This document shows, piece by piece, positions 37,201-58,100 of a stretch of DNA of 64,000 nucleotides. The notes beneath the pieces are model-generated. The model did no database searches and was not told the DNA's origin. It worked only from the letters and a program-made list of their open reading frames with translations. Origin of the DNA: Ascaris suum (Eukaryota; Nematoda; Chromadorea; Rhabditida; Ascarididae); the NCBI GenBank assembly GCA_013433145.1, contig CM024175.1, positions 11,974,914 through 12,038,913 on the forward strand, written 5' to 3'. Numbering within the stretch: position 1 is the stretch's first letter; every line of letters starts with the position of its first letter. The position numbers and the translations under genes are program-made.

Positions 37201-40200
37201 ATGCCTCTTGAGTCGTAATGAAACGATAGATTTTGCGTAGGTAATTGCTCTACCGAGCCGTGGAAGGTAGGCAGAGGGGATACCTTGCAAACACCACATT
37301 ATCCGATGCCTATTGATAGAGGATTTGTGGACATTTTCCTGACGATACGAATGAGCGACGAACATTCTATTGGCATTATTGCCAATAGATTGACGATACA
37401 GAGGTGGTTTATTAGTGGTGAGCATCAATACAGATAATTGGTGAGTATGGCAGTACTTTTAATCGAGATCAATGATAAATTCTTTCCGCACCTCTCATGC
37501 TCTTTCAATGACATTTGCGAAGCTTTGAAGCTTAAACTTCACCCCTTCTCACTCCTGTCTTTTCTTTTTTTTTTTTAAATTTTAGCACTAACTTTAGAAT
37601 ATTCGCTCTCAACTTTTTCGACGTGATCCCCTTTGAATTTCTTTCCTTCCGACCTTCGCTAATTCGTTTCTTTGATGCATGACATTCACAGAAAAAGGTG
37701 ATTATTCCAATCATTAGTGTTAGCGCAAATGAGCTTCACTAATTTCTAATGAGTTTACTTATATTTTTAACATCTTCGATCGCCTCTAAGACTCCTTTTA
37801 AATCTTCCATCATTTCTAAACGTCCTGTTCCACCTTTTAGGGATCCCCATTGCTTTGATGATTCTACTTGAGGTTAGGACATTTCAGTTGGCATTTCCGG
37901 CCCGATTTCCCAATCCAATGAATGCGGCTAACTATCTCACCATTTCATTCATATCTATTTCATTTAATTCATGCTTCAGCTTGTCCCAGATACCCTTTTC
38001 CAGGCTACTGTATACAAACTGCAACTTCCCATTTTCGGTATCGAACTTGTTCGGTTTCATTCTCCGTTGCGAAATAACAAATTCTCTCTTCCACAATATC
38101 GTCTAGTCTGCCCTACTTCCATTCTTTAGTTTTCTAATATGATTTGCATGCGTTCGTTTGCTCTCAATTATGATCTCTTGAAAGCGCGGTTTCTCGTTGA
38201 ACCATTCCTCAAGGAATGGACAATAAGTGCCATCTGCAACGATTTTATGATGAAATGATCCCCTGTGAACCATGTTTCATAGTTTCCGCCTCGTTTCTAC
38301 TGGCATGAATTTCCTGCCTCTGTCCACATCCCATGGAAATGTGCCGTGTTCGGTTAGAAATTTTCCTGCTTCTATCGAGTGCTCTGTTGTGCCTGGAAGC
38401 GAACTGATCCCTCTGCTTCATTATGAGATGCGGCCACCACTCCCTTGAGCAGGTATTTGTGTGCCTCATGACATTTTCTTCCAAATGTTTGTATGAATAA
38501 TGCGTTGGCTCTTACGATTCTAGTGGGTTCTTCTGTCCTTGAAGGATAACCATTTTTCCCAACTGTCGTGTCTGTTTCATGATCAAAGAGTTCTGAGTAC
38601 AAATTCTACTGATAAGTTTCATTTTTCCCTACCTCCAGGTGCCGTCAAAAAATGGCAAATTTGCATATCGTACGGACGATTTTAGCACACGCAAAGGCTT
38701 TGAGCCGAACATACTGAAACGTTTTTTTTCGATCGACCTTTTCAATCGGCAGGACAATTTTGTATGAACGATGAACGAGTAGCTACACGACGAACAGTGA
38801 GTCGGTATTTTGTTGGTCATTGCGAAGATGTAATTCAAAGAGATGGCAGCAAACAATGCATGCAGTCTAGTTAGTTTTTTTTTTGTTTTTGCTGTTCCTT
38901 TCTCTTAATTTCACGGTGAAATTTATTTCGAATGCTCATCTTCGTGTTGCAAACACACTCCTCTACTTCTAGTATTGGATCTTTGATGCTCCTAACCGTA
39001 TTCTGCGAATTTCCATCAGGCTCTGAACGAATTTCGATTCGGTGAAGAAGATAATTGCTCGAATGTACAAATTTCTGTTTCTTAACTAAACTTTACCAGC
39101 TGCAATTTGTTTATCTCTCCAGCGCGAGACTTCTGCTACAGCTAATATTTAGCATTCCGAAAGGATTTGTGGGACTGACGAGGGTGAGTACCGCGAAATG
39201 ACGGAAGCCTGAACAGCTGTATTTTGTATTTATTGTGCTGCACGCCAATCCCGAAACTCCCATTACCACACGATGAGTATGTAACATAGCCAGGATCTTC
39301 CCTTTTCACTCCACCCTCGCTAGCCGAAACTCATCTGCTACGACGATCAATGCTGATGAAAAAAATCTGTCTTTTTTTAATGTACATTTTTTGTCCTCGT
39401 TTCTTTGCTTCTCCGTGCACCTTCCTACTCGTTATCCCAAATTCATAACGGGCGCCAAGTTGATTCTACCTATCTTCGCTTGCACATGACTCAAATGTGA
39501 TAAGTTCTTTTCCTGAGGTGCAAAGATTATGATGGGTCCATTTAGGCTAAAGATGTGGAAAAAAGTGATGGAGATAGTGAACCAAATCGCGTACGTTCTT
39601 AGAATGAATCAAACATATTTCAAAGGTGTGGCATTGCTGAAGGTAAACAAACGAAGCGAAGTGGCAATTTCCAAACATAAACAACGTAAAAGGAATTTCA
39701 ATTGCGCTCGTAGTTTAATAAAACCCCGCTTCAAATACTTTTGTGCTCTTCTGACAGCTACGATTGCGAAAGCATCACAGAGTCGTCTGACACTTCAAGG
39801 TGAGCAGGTTAACGACAAAACCGGCTTTCAACGATTCTTATGAATTCGACGGAAAAGCTCTCGGATGGCCTGATACGATCGCCTCATCGGAAAGCAGCTT
39901 GGGTTCCCGACTCACCTTCCTGACCCAAATATTGGGGGACACAGATTCGGAGTTCGGTCGTATGAGTGCCACGCACTTGAGGCTCGACCAACATTTCACC
40001 ATAGAGTCTACGATTATAAAAGCCGCCGCTACAGTTAGGAAATGGAATGTGGTTTACAATCACCTTCGTGTAAAAATATTTTATATTTGAATATAAAGCT
40101 ACGGAAACATGAATACAAATCATAAACAAGACGGATCCGACGAATGTTTCAGTAACCTCGCGAATGGCGAAGCTGCGCACTCTTAGAGCAACTTTCTAAG

Positions 40201-42180
40201 AGACATCTACTTGTGGCATTCAGTCTACCCAAAGGCTATACGTATCCAGGCTTCATTCAGCTTTATCGCTATAAAAAGAGACCTAGATCTTACCAAGAAC
40301 GCATCAATAAACCTACAACTGAGTTCCAAGAGTATTTTATCCCATCTGAGAAAATAGAGAGGGACAAAAATACAGATTTAAAAGTAGCTTGCTCAGCACA
40401 CTAAAATGCGGTGATGTTGAATTGTGGATACGGGCTCTCCTCATAACAATCAAAGGTACCTCATATTTCATATACTTCATATAGCGATACTTCCTATTAA
40501 ATTACGAGCAATGTTTTTGCAGCCTTTCGAATAATAATCAACAGCGAAAGCAATAGAAAAACAAATAAGGAAATGCGCATTCACCTGAAAAACTGAGCAG
40601 TTCACTTACTAACGTCCTGATACAGGACATTTCCGTTTCCTTCAACATTCACCTTTCCCTTCCGCATTACAGCCCATAGGGTATGCATCCGTCGGTGCCC
40701 CAAATGTTCTACTGCATTTTTTGCTAGCCAAAGTCCGCAGGGGTCTCAATTTGTCCAGTGCGTTTAACCGCCGATCCCCTTCCGCTAGACCGCACACCCC
40801 CAAGTTAGCACTCCCCTTCAAGAACTGCTTTTCTTCACAGCCAGATTCACTTGCACCCTTAGGTAGAGCGAACATGTTCATGCCTGCAACAGTGTAAAAT
40901 GCCGCTGCCCCAAAGCTGCTCGAGTATTTTTCCAAAAATAAAAATTTTGAATCAGATTCTGAGCCTCCTTTTCAAGCTGCTTTCCTCTCTTCGCGGCCAG
41001 GCCGTGCTTCATTCACTCCCAAGAACATCCCGGATACTCCACAACTATGCAGTGTTCGGAGGAGCACAAGCGGTTGCCGGTAGTGTCCCGTTGCTGTTCT
41101 TTTCTTCGAATAACGCCACATTACATCAAACCTTCGAACCCCTAATCCTCCCAACTTTTTCTAGTTGCGCTTTCCGTTTCACTATCAATACAGAAGCCAT
41201 CAGCGAGTCCCCTCAGACCGCTGCAATGGTGACAGTTCCACGGAAAACCTCAACCAGCCACAACAAATTAGTCGCCAATAGCCAACCACCAACCACTGTA
41301 TTTAGGTGACAGGGTGTGAAGTCAACCCGCGTAAAAATGAAGTACTTCTGATGCTTTATCCACGCTAAGGAATGAGAAAACGTTACGATAGACTGCCGTC
41401 GCTCAAGGATAACACATTAAAGCAATAGTGGCCCTCAACAACGAAGCCTCGCAAGCCGATGTTGCGTGCAAACGCATTGGTAGACATGCTGGTTACCTTC
41501 CTGGCCCAGTGATGCCTTTCATGAATTTCCCTCCCCCCCCCCCCCCCCTCTGGGGAAATCCCTCTATGAAACTCCTATCTCCGTCACATCCAAGTCATGC
41601 CACCACAGTTTGCCTATGCAAAATCATCTGCATGCCTATGTGACCGCCTACGAATTCCTGAACCCCCCAACTTTGTCTTGGGAACAATTATGTCGAAATG
41701 CTTCGAACGCACTAGCACCGGTCCCTGAGCACATTCGATTTCTCTGCCACCACTGACCCACGTTATCGTGAACGCCCTTCAAATGACACACCAACCGCAC
41801 CTTCGAATCTGCTACTGCTCGCGTAAAAATACATTATTCCTTCGTTCATCAGTCTCTAACTCGTCCAGCCTCTTAGTTGCTCAAACTTGCTTTATTCCAC
41901 ATCATCACCCTCAACCCAAGCTTGCCCTAGTTTTCTCACGCATCGTAGATCGCCTTTGATATCTCGTCTTCTAAGAATCCAACTAGCCGTTCGAAGCTAT
42001 GGACAAGGTATATCACATCACTGAGCCCAACCCTTTACCTCACTGATCTCATAACAGCTCCGGCGGCTGTTCTCATAGCTCAATGAAACCGATTCGAATG
42101 CTCTCATGATAACTGCCGAAGAAACAGTTCAGTTCAAACCCTTGCAACAGAGGTATCCAACAGCAGAAAAGAAAACAACA
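34300..42180. other. No gene recognised; scattered coding-like debris
   Basis: The 34.9-35.3 kb stretch is purine-rich with repeated GAGAACATCGA. The 38.1-38.6 kb stretch shows a protein-like minus-strand reading with a stop and frame changes. The 40.6-41.4 kb stretch is relatively GC-rich, with open frames on both strands but no recognisable product. An oligo-C tract lies at 41533-41548. Confidence 0.4.
38135..38400 (-). pseudogene. Decayed coding-like segment, unrecognised
   Basis: A single minus-strand frame reads EAGKFLTEHGTFPWDVDRGR, one TGA after ETRRKL, then NMVHRGSFHHKIVADGTYCP and LEEWFNEKPRFQEIIIESKR. The composition is clearly protein-like over about 85 codons. The sequence upstream on the same strand (to about 38.6 kb) continues with open but phase-shifted reading. 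I do not recognise the family; an old transposon or a dead exon is likeliest. Confidence 0.3.
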
Positions 42181-42181
42181 A

Positions 42182-42187
42182 TTTATT
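42182..42187 (-). promoter_or_regulatory. Polyadenylation signal AATAAA for rpl-12
   Basis: On the minus strand a canonical AATAAA lies about 60 nt past the rpl-12 stop codon, a normal spacing for a short nematode 3' UTR. Confidence 0.6.
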
Positions 42188-42247
42188 GATACCGAGAGGC
42201 GAACAATTACAACAATGCATATCCAATCATTATGTTCAAGAAAACAA

Positions 42248-51520
<9,273 letters not shown>

Positions 51521-51542
51521 GACGAAATGGACAGTCGGCAAT
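51521..51542 (-). promoter_or_regulatory. Probable trans-splice acceptor and 22-nt 5' UTR of rpl-12
   Basis: Upstream of the rpl-12 ATG the minus strand reads GGTAGGTTGCAG, giving an AG acceptor 22 nt before the start codon. No in-frame start intervenes. Nematode ribosomal protein mRNAs are commonly trans-spliced to SL1 close to the ATG, so this is the likely leader site. The assignment is inferred from spacing. Confidence 0.4.
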
Positions 51543-54500
51543 CTGCAACCTACCAGCAAACAGAGCAACCTGCCAAACACCTCAAATCAAAATTTGAATT
51601 AAGCGAGTAATGAATTATGCAGCGCTAAAGCCGGAATGATTCGACACTAAAACGATGGAAGCGAAGAGGCATTGCAGAGGGGGTTGAATGTTTGATAATT
51701 CCTATGTGGCGATGTCATATCGAGCGCTCCGATAAACAATTAAGAAAGAGCAAGTTGATTTACCTTGGTTGTTTATACCATTCAACAAAATTTTCATCCT
51801 CGTACACCTTTGCAATTTCCGGTTTGCAAAGCCAAAATGGTAGGTATGTCTGCACTTGTATATTTGCTTGTTTCGACACGGGAATAACTGAACACTGAGT
51901 TTGGGGACACGCTAAATGTAATGTATAATATAATATGAATTTCTACATCAACAAAGAGGTTGAGCCATCAAATACAAAATAAGGCATCATTCAAATGTGT
52001 CCAATAATTTGCATACATTTTGCTATTGGTCGGATTTTCGTTTTGCATTGTCCGTATTGCAAAAAAAACGAATCAGTGGTGTGAAAGATTTATACGGATG
52101 GCCGGAGCAATTGAAATATGAATAAATTATTGCACGTGCTTTATCATTTGGTTGGTGATTTATTAAAGTGAAGGATGTGGTAAATGAAACTGCAAAAGTT
52201 TATATCCTTTCATAATGTTGGCACGCTTTTCTACCTGTTCGCGTGATTGAGACGGTGTAAAGTGGGATTGAAGCGGCCGCCAAATGCATGGAAACTCTTA
52301 GGTAGACATAAATGCGTGAAACAATGAAGTTATAGGTAGGTATAAAGAATGCGTATAAAGAATGCGTGAGATAAAGTATAAAGAATATAATGTATAAAGA
52401 ATGCGGTATAAAGAATGCGTATAAAGAATTAGGTAGGTATAAAGAATGCGCGTGAGAAACAATGAAGTTCTCACTACTAAGCGTACTGCGCAACGATCGA
52501 GGTTCTGCTAACAGAGTATGGGACATTAATTGGGACATATATACAAACTGTGCCATACTCTGGCATGTGCAGAAAAGGAGGGGTAGTAGAGCATATATGT
52601 GAGAGTCAGAAAAGCGTTACCTTGAAGAGTGGATCGACGACTGGGCACCAACCTCGTGAAGTGATTAAAATGCTTGGTGAACGAGTGAGTAGTGTTACTT
52701 TACTGATCACAGTCACTGCCTCGAAGTACTTACTAAAAAGGAGAGTCGTGCAAGAGAGAACCACAGCTCCGATACCTGAAGCTACTCCTACTAGTTCTCA
52801 TAACTTGAAGCGGCAAAATTTCTTTTAAAAAATATCTTTGCATGTAAATAAGACTGCAGATGAATAGCGATGAATACCCGCTCTTCTACTGGTGCTTAGA
52901 GTACCAACATCTTCATTTCCCTGTTTATTTTTCACGACGAATGGGCACTTCTTCCAATCCACTGACCGGTGAATGCATGTTTTTTGTATGGAGTGAACAA
53001 CACATCGTAGGCATCTCTTTCTGTGTTTAAATGGAAATAAGATCGACAAAAAAGTTTGATTAATGCACAAACAAGCTGATACGTGCTGTTTGCACTTAAT
53101 TTCATGTGCACCTTATTTATTTAGAACAGTTTAATGCATTTACATGCAATCCTCATACAACTTTACCGCTCATAATTAGAACAGATTTGAAAGTATCGAT
53201 GCATTTAATCGACGCACACACCACCGAACGTCGTTCATTTCCTCTAATAATCTTTTTAATAATCTGAATAATGAACGTATTATTTTTTGCAGTTTGGTAG
53301 GCTGTCCTTTGATTTGTTCACATTTACAGATATTGCTTTGTTCCATAATCCTCAACGAAATGAGTCATCTTGCAGTTTGCTCATTTCACAGCTTAGCGCA
53401 ATAGGAAATGCATTTTTTTCCATGGAATATTTCAAGCAAGCGCTGAATTAATTTTCCCACAAGTTCCCCAGCACATTTTCTACCGTCAGAGGACCCCAGG
53501 AAAAGTTGACCTCAAATCCGGCAAAGATAGGATATACGAGTCTCCTTCTTGTCTGCCATACTGAAAGTGGTACCTTTTTTCGCCTTGTCTGCGATACCTA
53601 GCTTTACAGACGAAGCGAAAGACGATAAACATGGCATCAAAGATACCGAAGCCAATCTTGAAAGAAAATCACTAGTTGTTACTCTCGAAGTGAACTCTTC
53701 AAAACGATGATAACAGGCGAATCACTGCATTTGCATAATTAAGGAGCAGCGTTTTCGAGGATATAAGTCCACCACCACCTGGCTGGAAAACAGACTCCAA
53801 TATCGGCAGTATTCAGTGGGAAACAAGGAAACTTACATTGATGAATTGGAACTGAATACTTGTTAGCAACTTTAATAAGAGTTTGTCTTTATCAGTAGTA
53901 GCAATCCCAGCACTATTCCAACCCTCTTAGTTGGGTCATCGGATCGATGGATTTCTCTCTCTATTTCGAATTGTTGTTTGTTCGATGAACAATGTTTGAC
54001 TAAGGCACAAAAGAAGATGGGGTAACTACAACGAAACGTAGCGTATGCACAATAAAACATACTGTTGCCTATAACATGCGAATGTTGAAACATTTGACAA
54101 TAGTTTTAATTAATGAATGATAATAAGCATTGAAATCAACAGCACCGAACAACTCCAAGAAAGTGCAACTGAACACCGATGTGAGGTGATCCAACGAAGG
54201 AATTTAAAAAGACTCACAAGACCACCCCTGAGCAACTTCACACAGCACATTATTCATGAACTCCTCCGATGATGTGTATAACTTGATACAAGAACGTTTA
54301 CACGGAAATCATGCACCACATAGAATGGTCTACAATCACGAGAATCTGGGAAAAGAATATTTGTGTTGCGACCATTTTCACAGTAACCGGAGAAGAAAGG
54401 ACTGGCCGCTATAATCTAATACTTGGAGATACTTCTACAAACTCATCCCTGCAAGGGCTCCCCTTTCCACGCAAACATGCAGCGCATGTAAAAATGAACC

Positions 54501-55140
54501 GGAACAACGCCTCTGTGTTTACAAACTAGACGGTATGCACGCACCTCCATCATTCTTCCTATTCTTACACTGCCATATGGGTGCATGAATGGATATCTGA
54601 TTGATAATCCGCCATCACTCTCAACGTTACTGAATCTCTCAACGACTTCAAAACGAGAATGTCCATGTCAAAGAGGTCGCTTGTGGCTGACGATAATAAG
54701 AAAACCAACCAGTACTTGCTGTCTATAAGGAAGAAGGACGTAGCACGTGAACTTAGAGCAGAATATTCTACCCTGTAACGATTGCAAATATTTACTCGAT
54801 ATTTCATCACCTAATCTGCGTCGTCAAAAATGCGAACTTGTTTATGCTTTAAACTTCCATGACGATGATGTTAAGCAGCAAAACACCGCAAAAATAGCAC
54901 ATTAATGTGACGAAACAGATGGGAAGAAACAGAAATGAACAGGACATGACGTCGACGAGGGCAATGAGAATGAATACTGAGTATAACAATAAAGCTAATA
55001 TGAGAAACGACAGATAACGAACAATCCAAGAATATTCGAACAATATATTTGCAAAGATGGAAGGAGGGAAGGCAAGGATACATAAAGAAAAATGAGATCT
55101 GTTCACTAGAATAGGACCGAAAGCGAAAGTGATGCCTGTA
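51543..55140. other. Intergenic region between rpl-12 and ccf-1
   Basis: A 3.6-kb stretch without a recognised gene. It contains the GTATAAAGAATGC minisatellite at 52.3-52.5 kb. A plus-strand open frame at 52550-52828 (92 codons) shows no domain. Length and content argue against co-transcription of the two flanking minus-strand genes as an operon. Confidence 0.5.
52335..52452. repeat. Minisatellite of GTATAAAGAATGC units
   Basis: About eight copies of GTATAAAGAATGCG or close variants (GTATAAAGAATATAAT, GTATAAAGAATTAG) in about 120 bp. Two copies are joined through TAGGTAG spacers that also occur just upstream (near 52300 and 52335). Confidence 0.9.
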
Positions 55141-58100
55141 TCAGGATTCAGGAGTGCTGCTGGTCTGTGGTTCGGGCGTCGAAACCTCCGTCTTCTGTAC
55201 GAATGGGGAGGTAGTCGATAGTGTGTTACCCAAACCATATAAATGCCCTTCCACCGTGGGTGCTATCTGAAACTCAACAACGTCATGGATCGTTCTAAAC
55301 GTCCTTTGTTGCTTAGGATTGTGCAATATGAGCGTCACTTCTAAAAGGCCCCGTCATAATCCATTCTGGAGTTTTCATAGCTCCAGCGGTTACACTGGGG
55401 CTTGAAATCGTCTACCTCTATCAAACAAGCAACAGTTACAAGCATGCCCCCTTGACTTTGATTTGAAAACAATAGTGCGGGTGGCACTGCTGGAAATGAA
55501 TTGGGTTTGCTGTGCAGTCCTATCTGAGGTCTTATTAGTGCACTCATTCATGCCTACGATATTTCTGATTTAAGACTTAATGAACTTATAAAGGCTACTT
55601 TATTCCCATGAAAACTCATCAATAAACCTGCTTGTGTGCGGCGCGTAGCTAATCAAAAATGCATCGCCGCAAACCTATAGGCTTATTTTTGCAGGAGTTT
55701 ATTGAATCATGAACTGAAGAGACCAAAGCCTGAACCCCGAAGGAACTCAAACAGAACTGCATCAACTAATATAGCTAAGTCTGCAATGCTCCAGCTATAA
55801 TATGTGCTATTTCCTGTACTTCTCCGAATGAAAACCAAATGTTGCTCACAAATACTGCTGTCAGTAATTTTTTCGTCAATCCGGGTTCATTCGTGACTTC
55901 CAAGAAATTCATGATATCAGCTTTATTCACTCCCCTCGATGGGTAAAGCTAAAATAAAAACGGCCAACTTTTTATCGAGGATTTGCGGCAAGCAAATAAA
56001 ACTTTTTGCTTTATGAAATAACGGAAAGTGCCTTTTCAAAGAATTTTCACAATTTTTGATTCGTAAATAATGACCTCCACTCCGCAAACGTTGACCAACT
56101 TAGCGATGACGAAAACCACTGACAGTATTCGGAGTTAAACCGGGTCGAACTGCGGGTATAGAGTAGCGCCTCACCACTCGGTCGCGATTAAAAGCATCCA
56201 AATTCATCAGCAACTACTAACATCATATATTTCAATCGAATTTGTTTCCAAAGTTTGCTTCTGTAAGCTAGGAGACAGTATAAAGACTTCTTCACTTAAA
56301 TCTCGTGGTTATTTGGTGCTATGCCTTATTTCAATAAAAGAGCATCGCCAGACGGCTTTTGCATATAGGCACACTCTGCGACAGATTAAAGAAAATATAA
56401 TGAAGATGGAATATTCGTTGATGCATTTGAATGTTGTGCGACATCACAGATTCACTAGGGCATCAATAAAATAAGCATCGAGCACTGTGGTACCAATCAC
56501 CTACAATTACAATACTTTTCTCAACGCTGCTTTTGCGCTTTTCGAAGATCTATGCAAAATTTTTCGCGCTTAAATAAAAATTGACAACCTCACAAGGCTG
56601 TTAAATCAGAGTGTTTCTTGAAGGATTTTTGGGGCCAACGATAACACTCACTGAGTTTCGCGCCTCTAGATTCCCGCCTTTTAACGTATCAAAAGATGGG
56701 CTAGTAAGGTAGAATATTCACAAGAAGAACGGTCTTCTAAGGTTCAGGGTTATATAAACTAAAATTTAAGACCGTAAACACCATTTTACCTTTCTACTCG
56801 GTAACTTGAGGATGGCAATTTTATATATGTTGAGTGTCATAATTCAAGGTTGCATCGTACTCCAAGATATAAGAGATTTGTAATGGAGGGAGAGGGAATT
56901 TGCAGGGGGGGGGGGAGATTTGTTGTAGGGAAATACCGACTTTCGCAAAACTTTCAAGACCTAAAAAAGCCTCGAAGCCTTTCTTCCAAAAAACCTTCGT
57001 AGGAGAAAACTCCATCGTTTACCAAAACACCCCCAGCAACACTCTTATAAGAGACATCACCCTCTACCTTAACCACATTTCAGCTGTTATCGGACCTCAA
57101 ACAAAGTTGAATAAAAACATGCAATAAAAATTGCATTCCTAGAAGTAGTTGATTTTATTGTTAAAAAACCAGTGATCTTCATGCTACTGCTTGCATTATT
57201 TAACAAAAGCCGCTTTAAATGACAACACTACGCTCTATTCCCACTAAACTTCATAAATTGCTAGGTACATATATTTCATGTTTTTTTTCATATGTTAGCT
57301 CAAATTGCATAAAAACTGCACTCAAACCGATACAAACAGAACCACACAGATAGCTACCCAAAGCATTCAACTTTCTACGGAACTGGCATCTAGTGCATAA
57401 TTTGGATACGACACGAGCACTTTAAAGTCAATATCACAAAAACTCAATATCTCTTACCACACGAACTGAGCAAACATATCAAGCTGCTCAACCTGTGAAT
57501 TTCGCACCGATTTTAGCACCAAGACCGCCTTCGTGATAAGGTCAAAATTCATCATACCATACGGTACCACCTTCGGCACAATCACGCTCGAAAACTCTAT
57601 CCAGAAAAAAGTGATTTTCTGGCGTCGCGACAGAGTCAGTAAGGTGACCCTATGGTTTGGTCTATCGGGCATACTTACAGTGAATTTGCGATTTTGGCAT
57701 TTTCGATGAAATCGACAAAAAATGGTTCCGGCCGTATTCAGATTTGAAAGCTCCACTCATTAAGGAAACTGGGTGATTTAGAAAAAAGTGGAGTAGGAGT
57801 GCCTGAGGCTGATTTTCTGGAGGACAGCTCAAATATGCCTCGGCACATATCTAGTTAAATTCATTCGATTTATGCAGTACACCTCGGGTTTGGAACATGC
57901 GGATGGGCATAAAGACATGGCCTAAGCAAAAACGCTTCGTGCAAAGCAATGAATACACCGAAAAAGTGCTCTTTATTGGCAACAATTAAGTTTAACAGCC
58001 AACCTGATCCCAGTTATCCTCGAAAAAGCGCTGCTTGATTTTGAAAAATGTTTGTGCGGTAAGGAGGGAGTCCGATCCAGCCTGGTGCTGTTTGCCAGTG

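Noticed and set aside
40642..41309. GC-richer open frames on both strands (97 and 136 codons)
   Set aside because: Low-complexity Pro/Ser/Leu content, opposite-strand overlap and no recognisable motif. They are most likely chance frames in a GC-rich patch.
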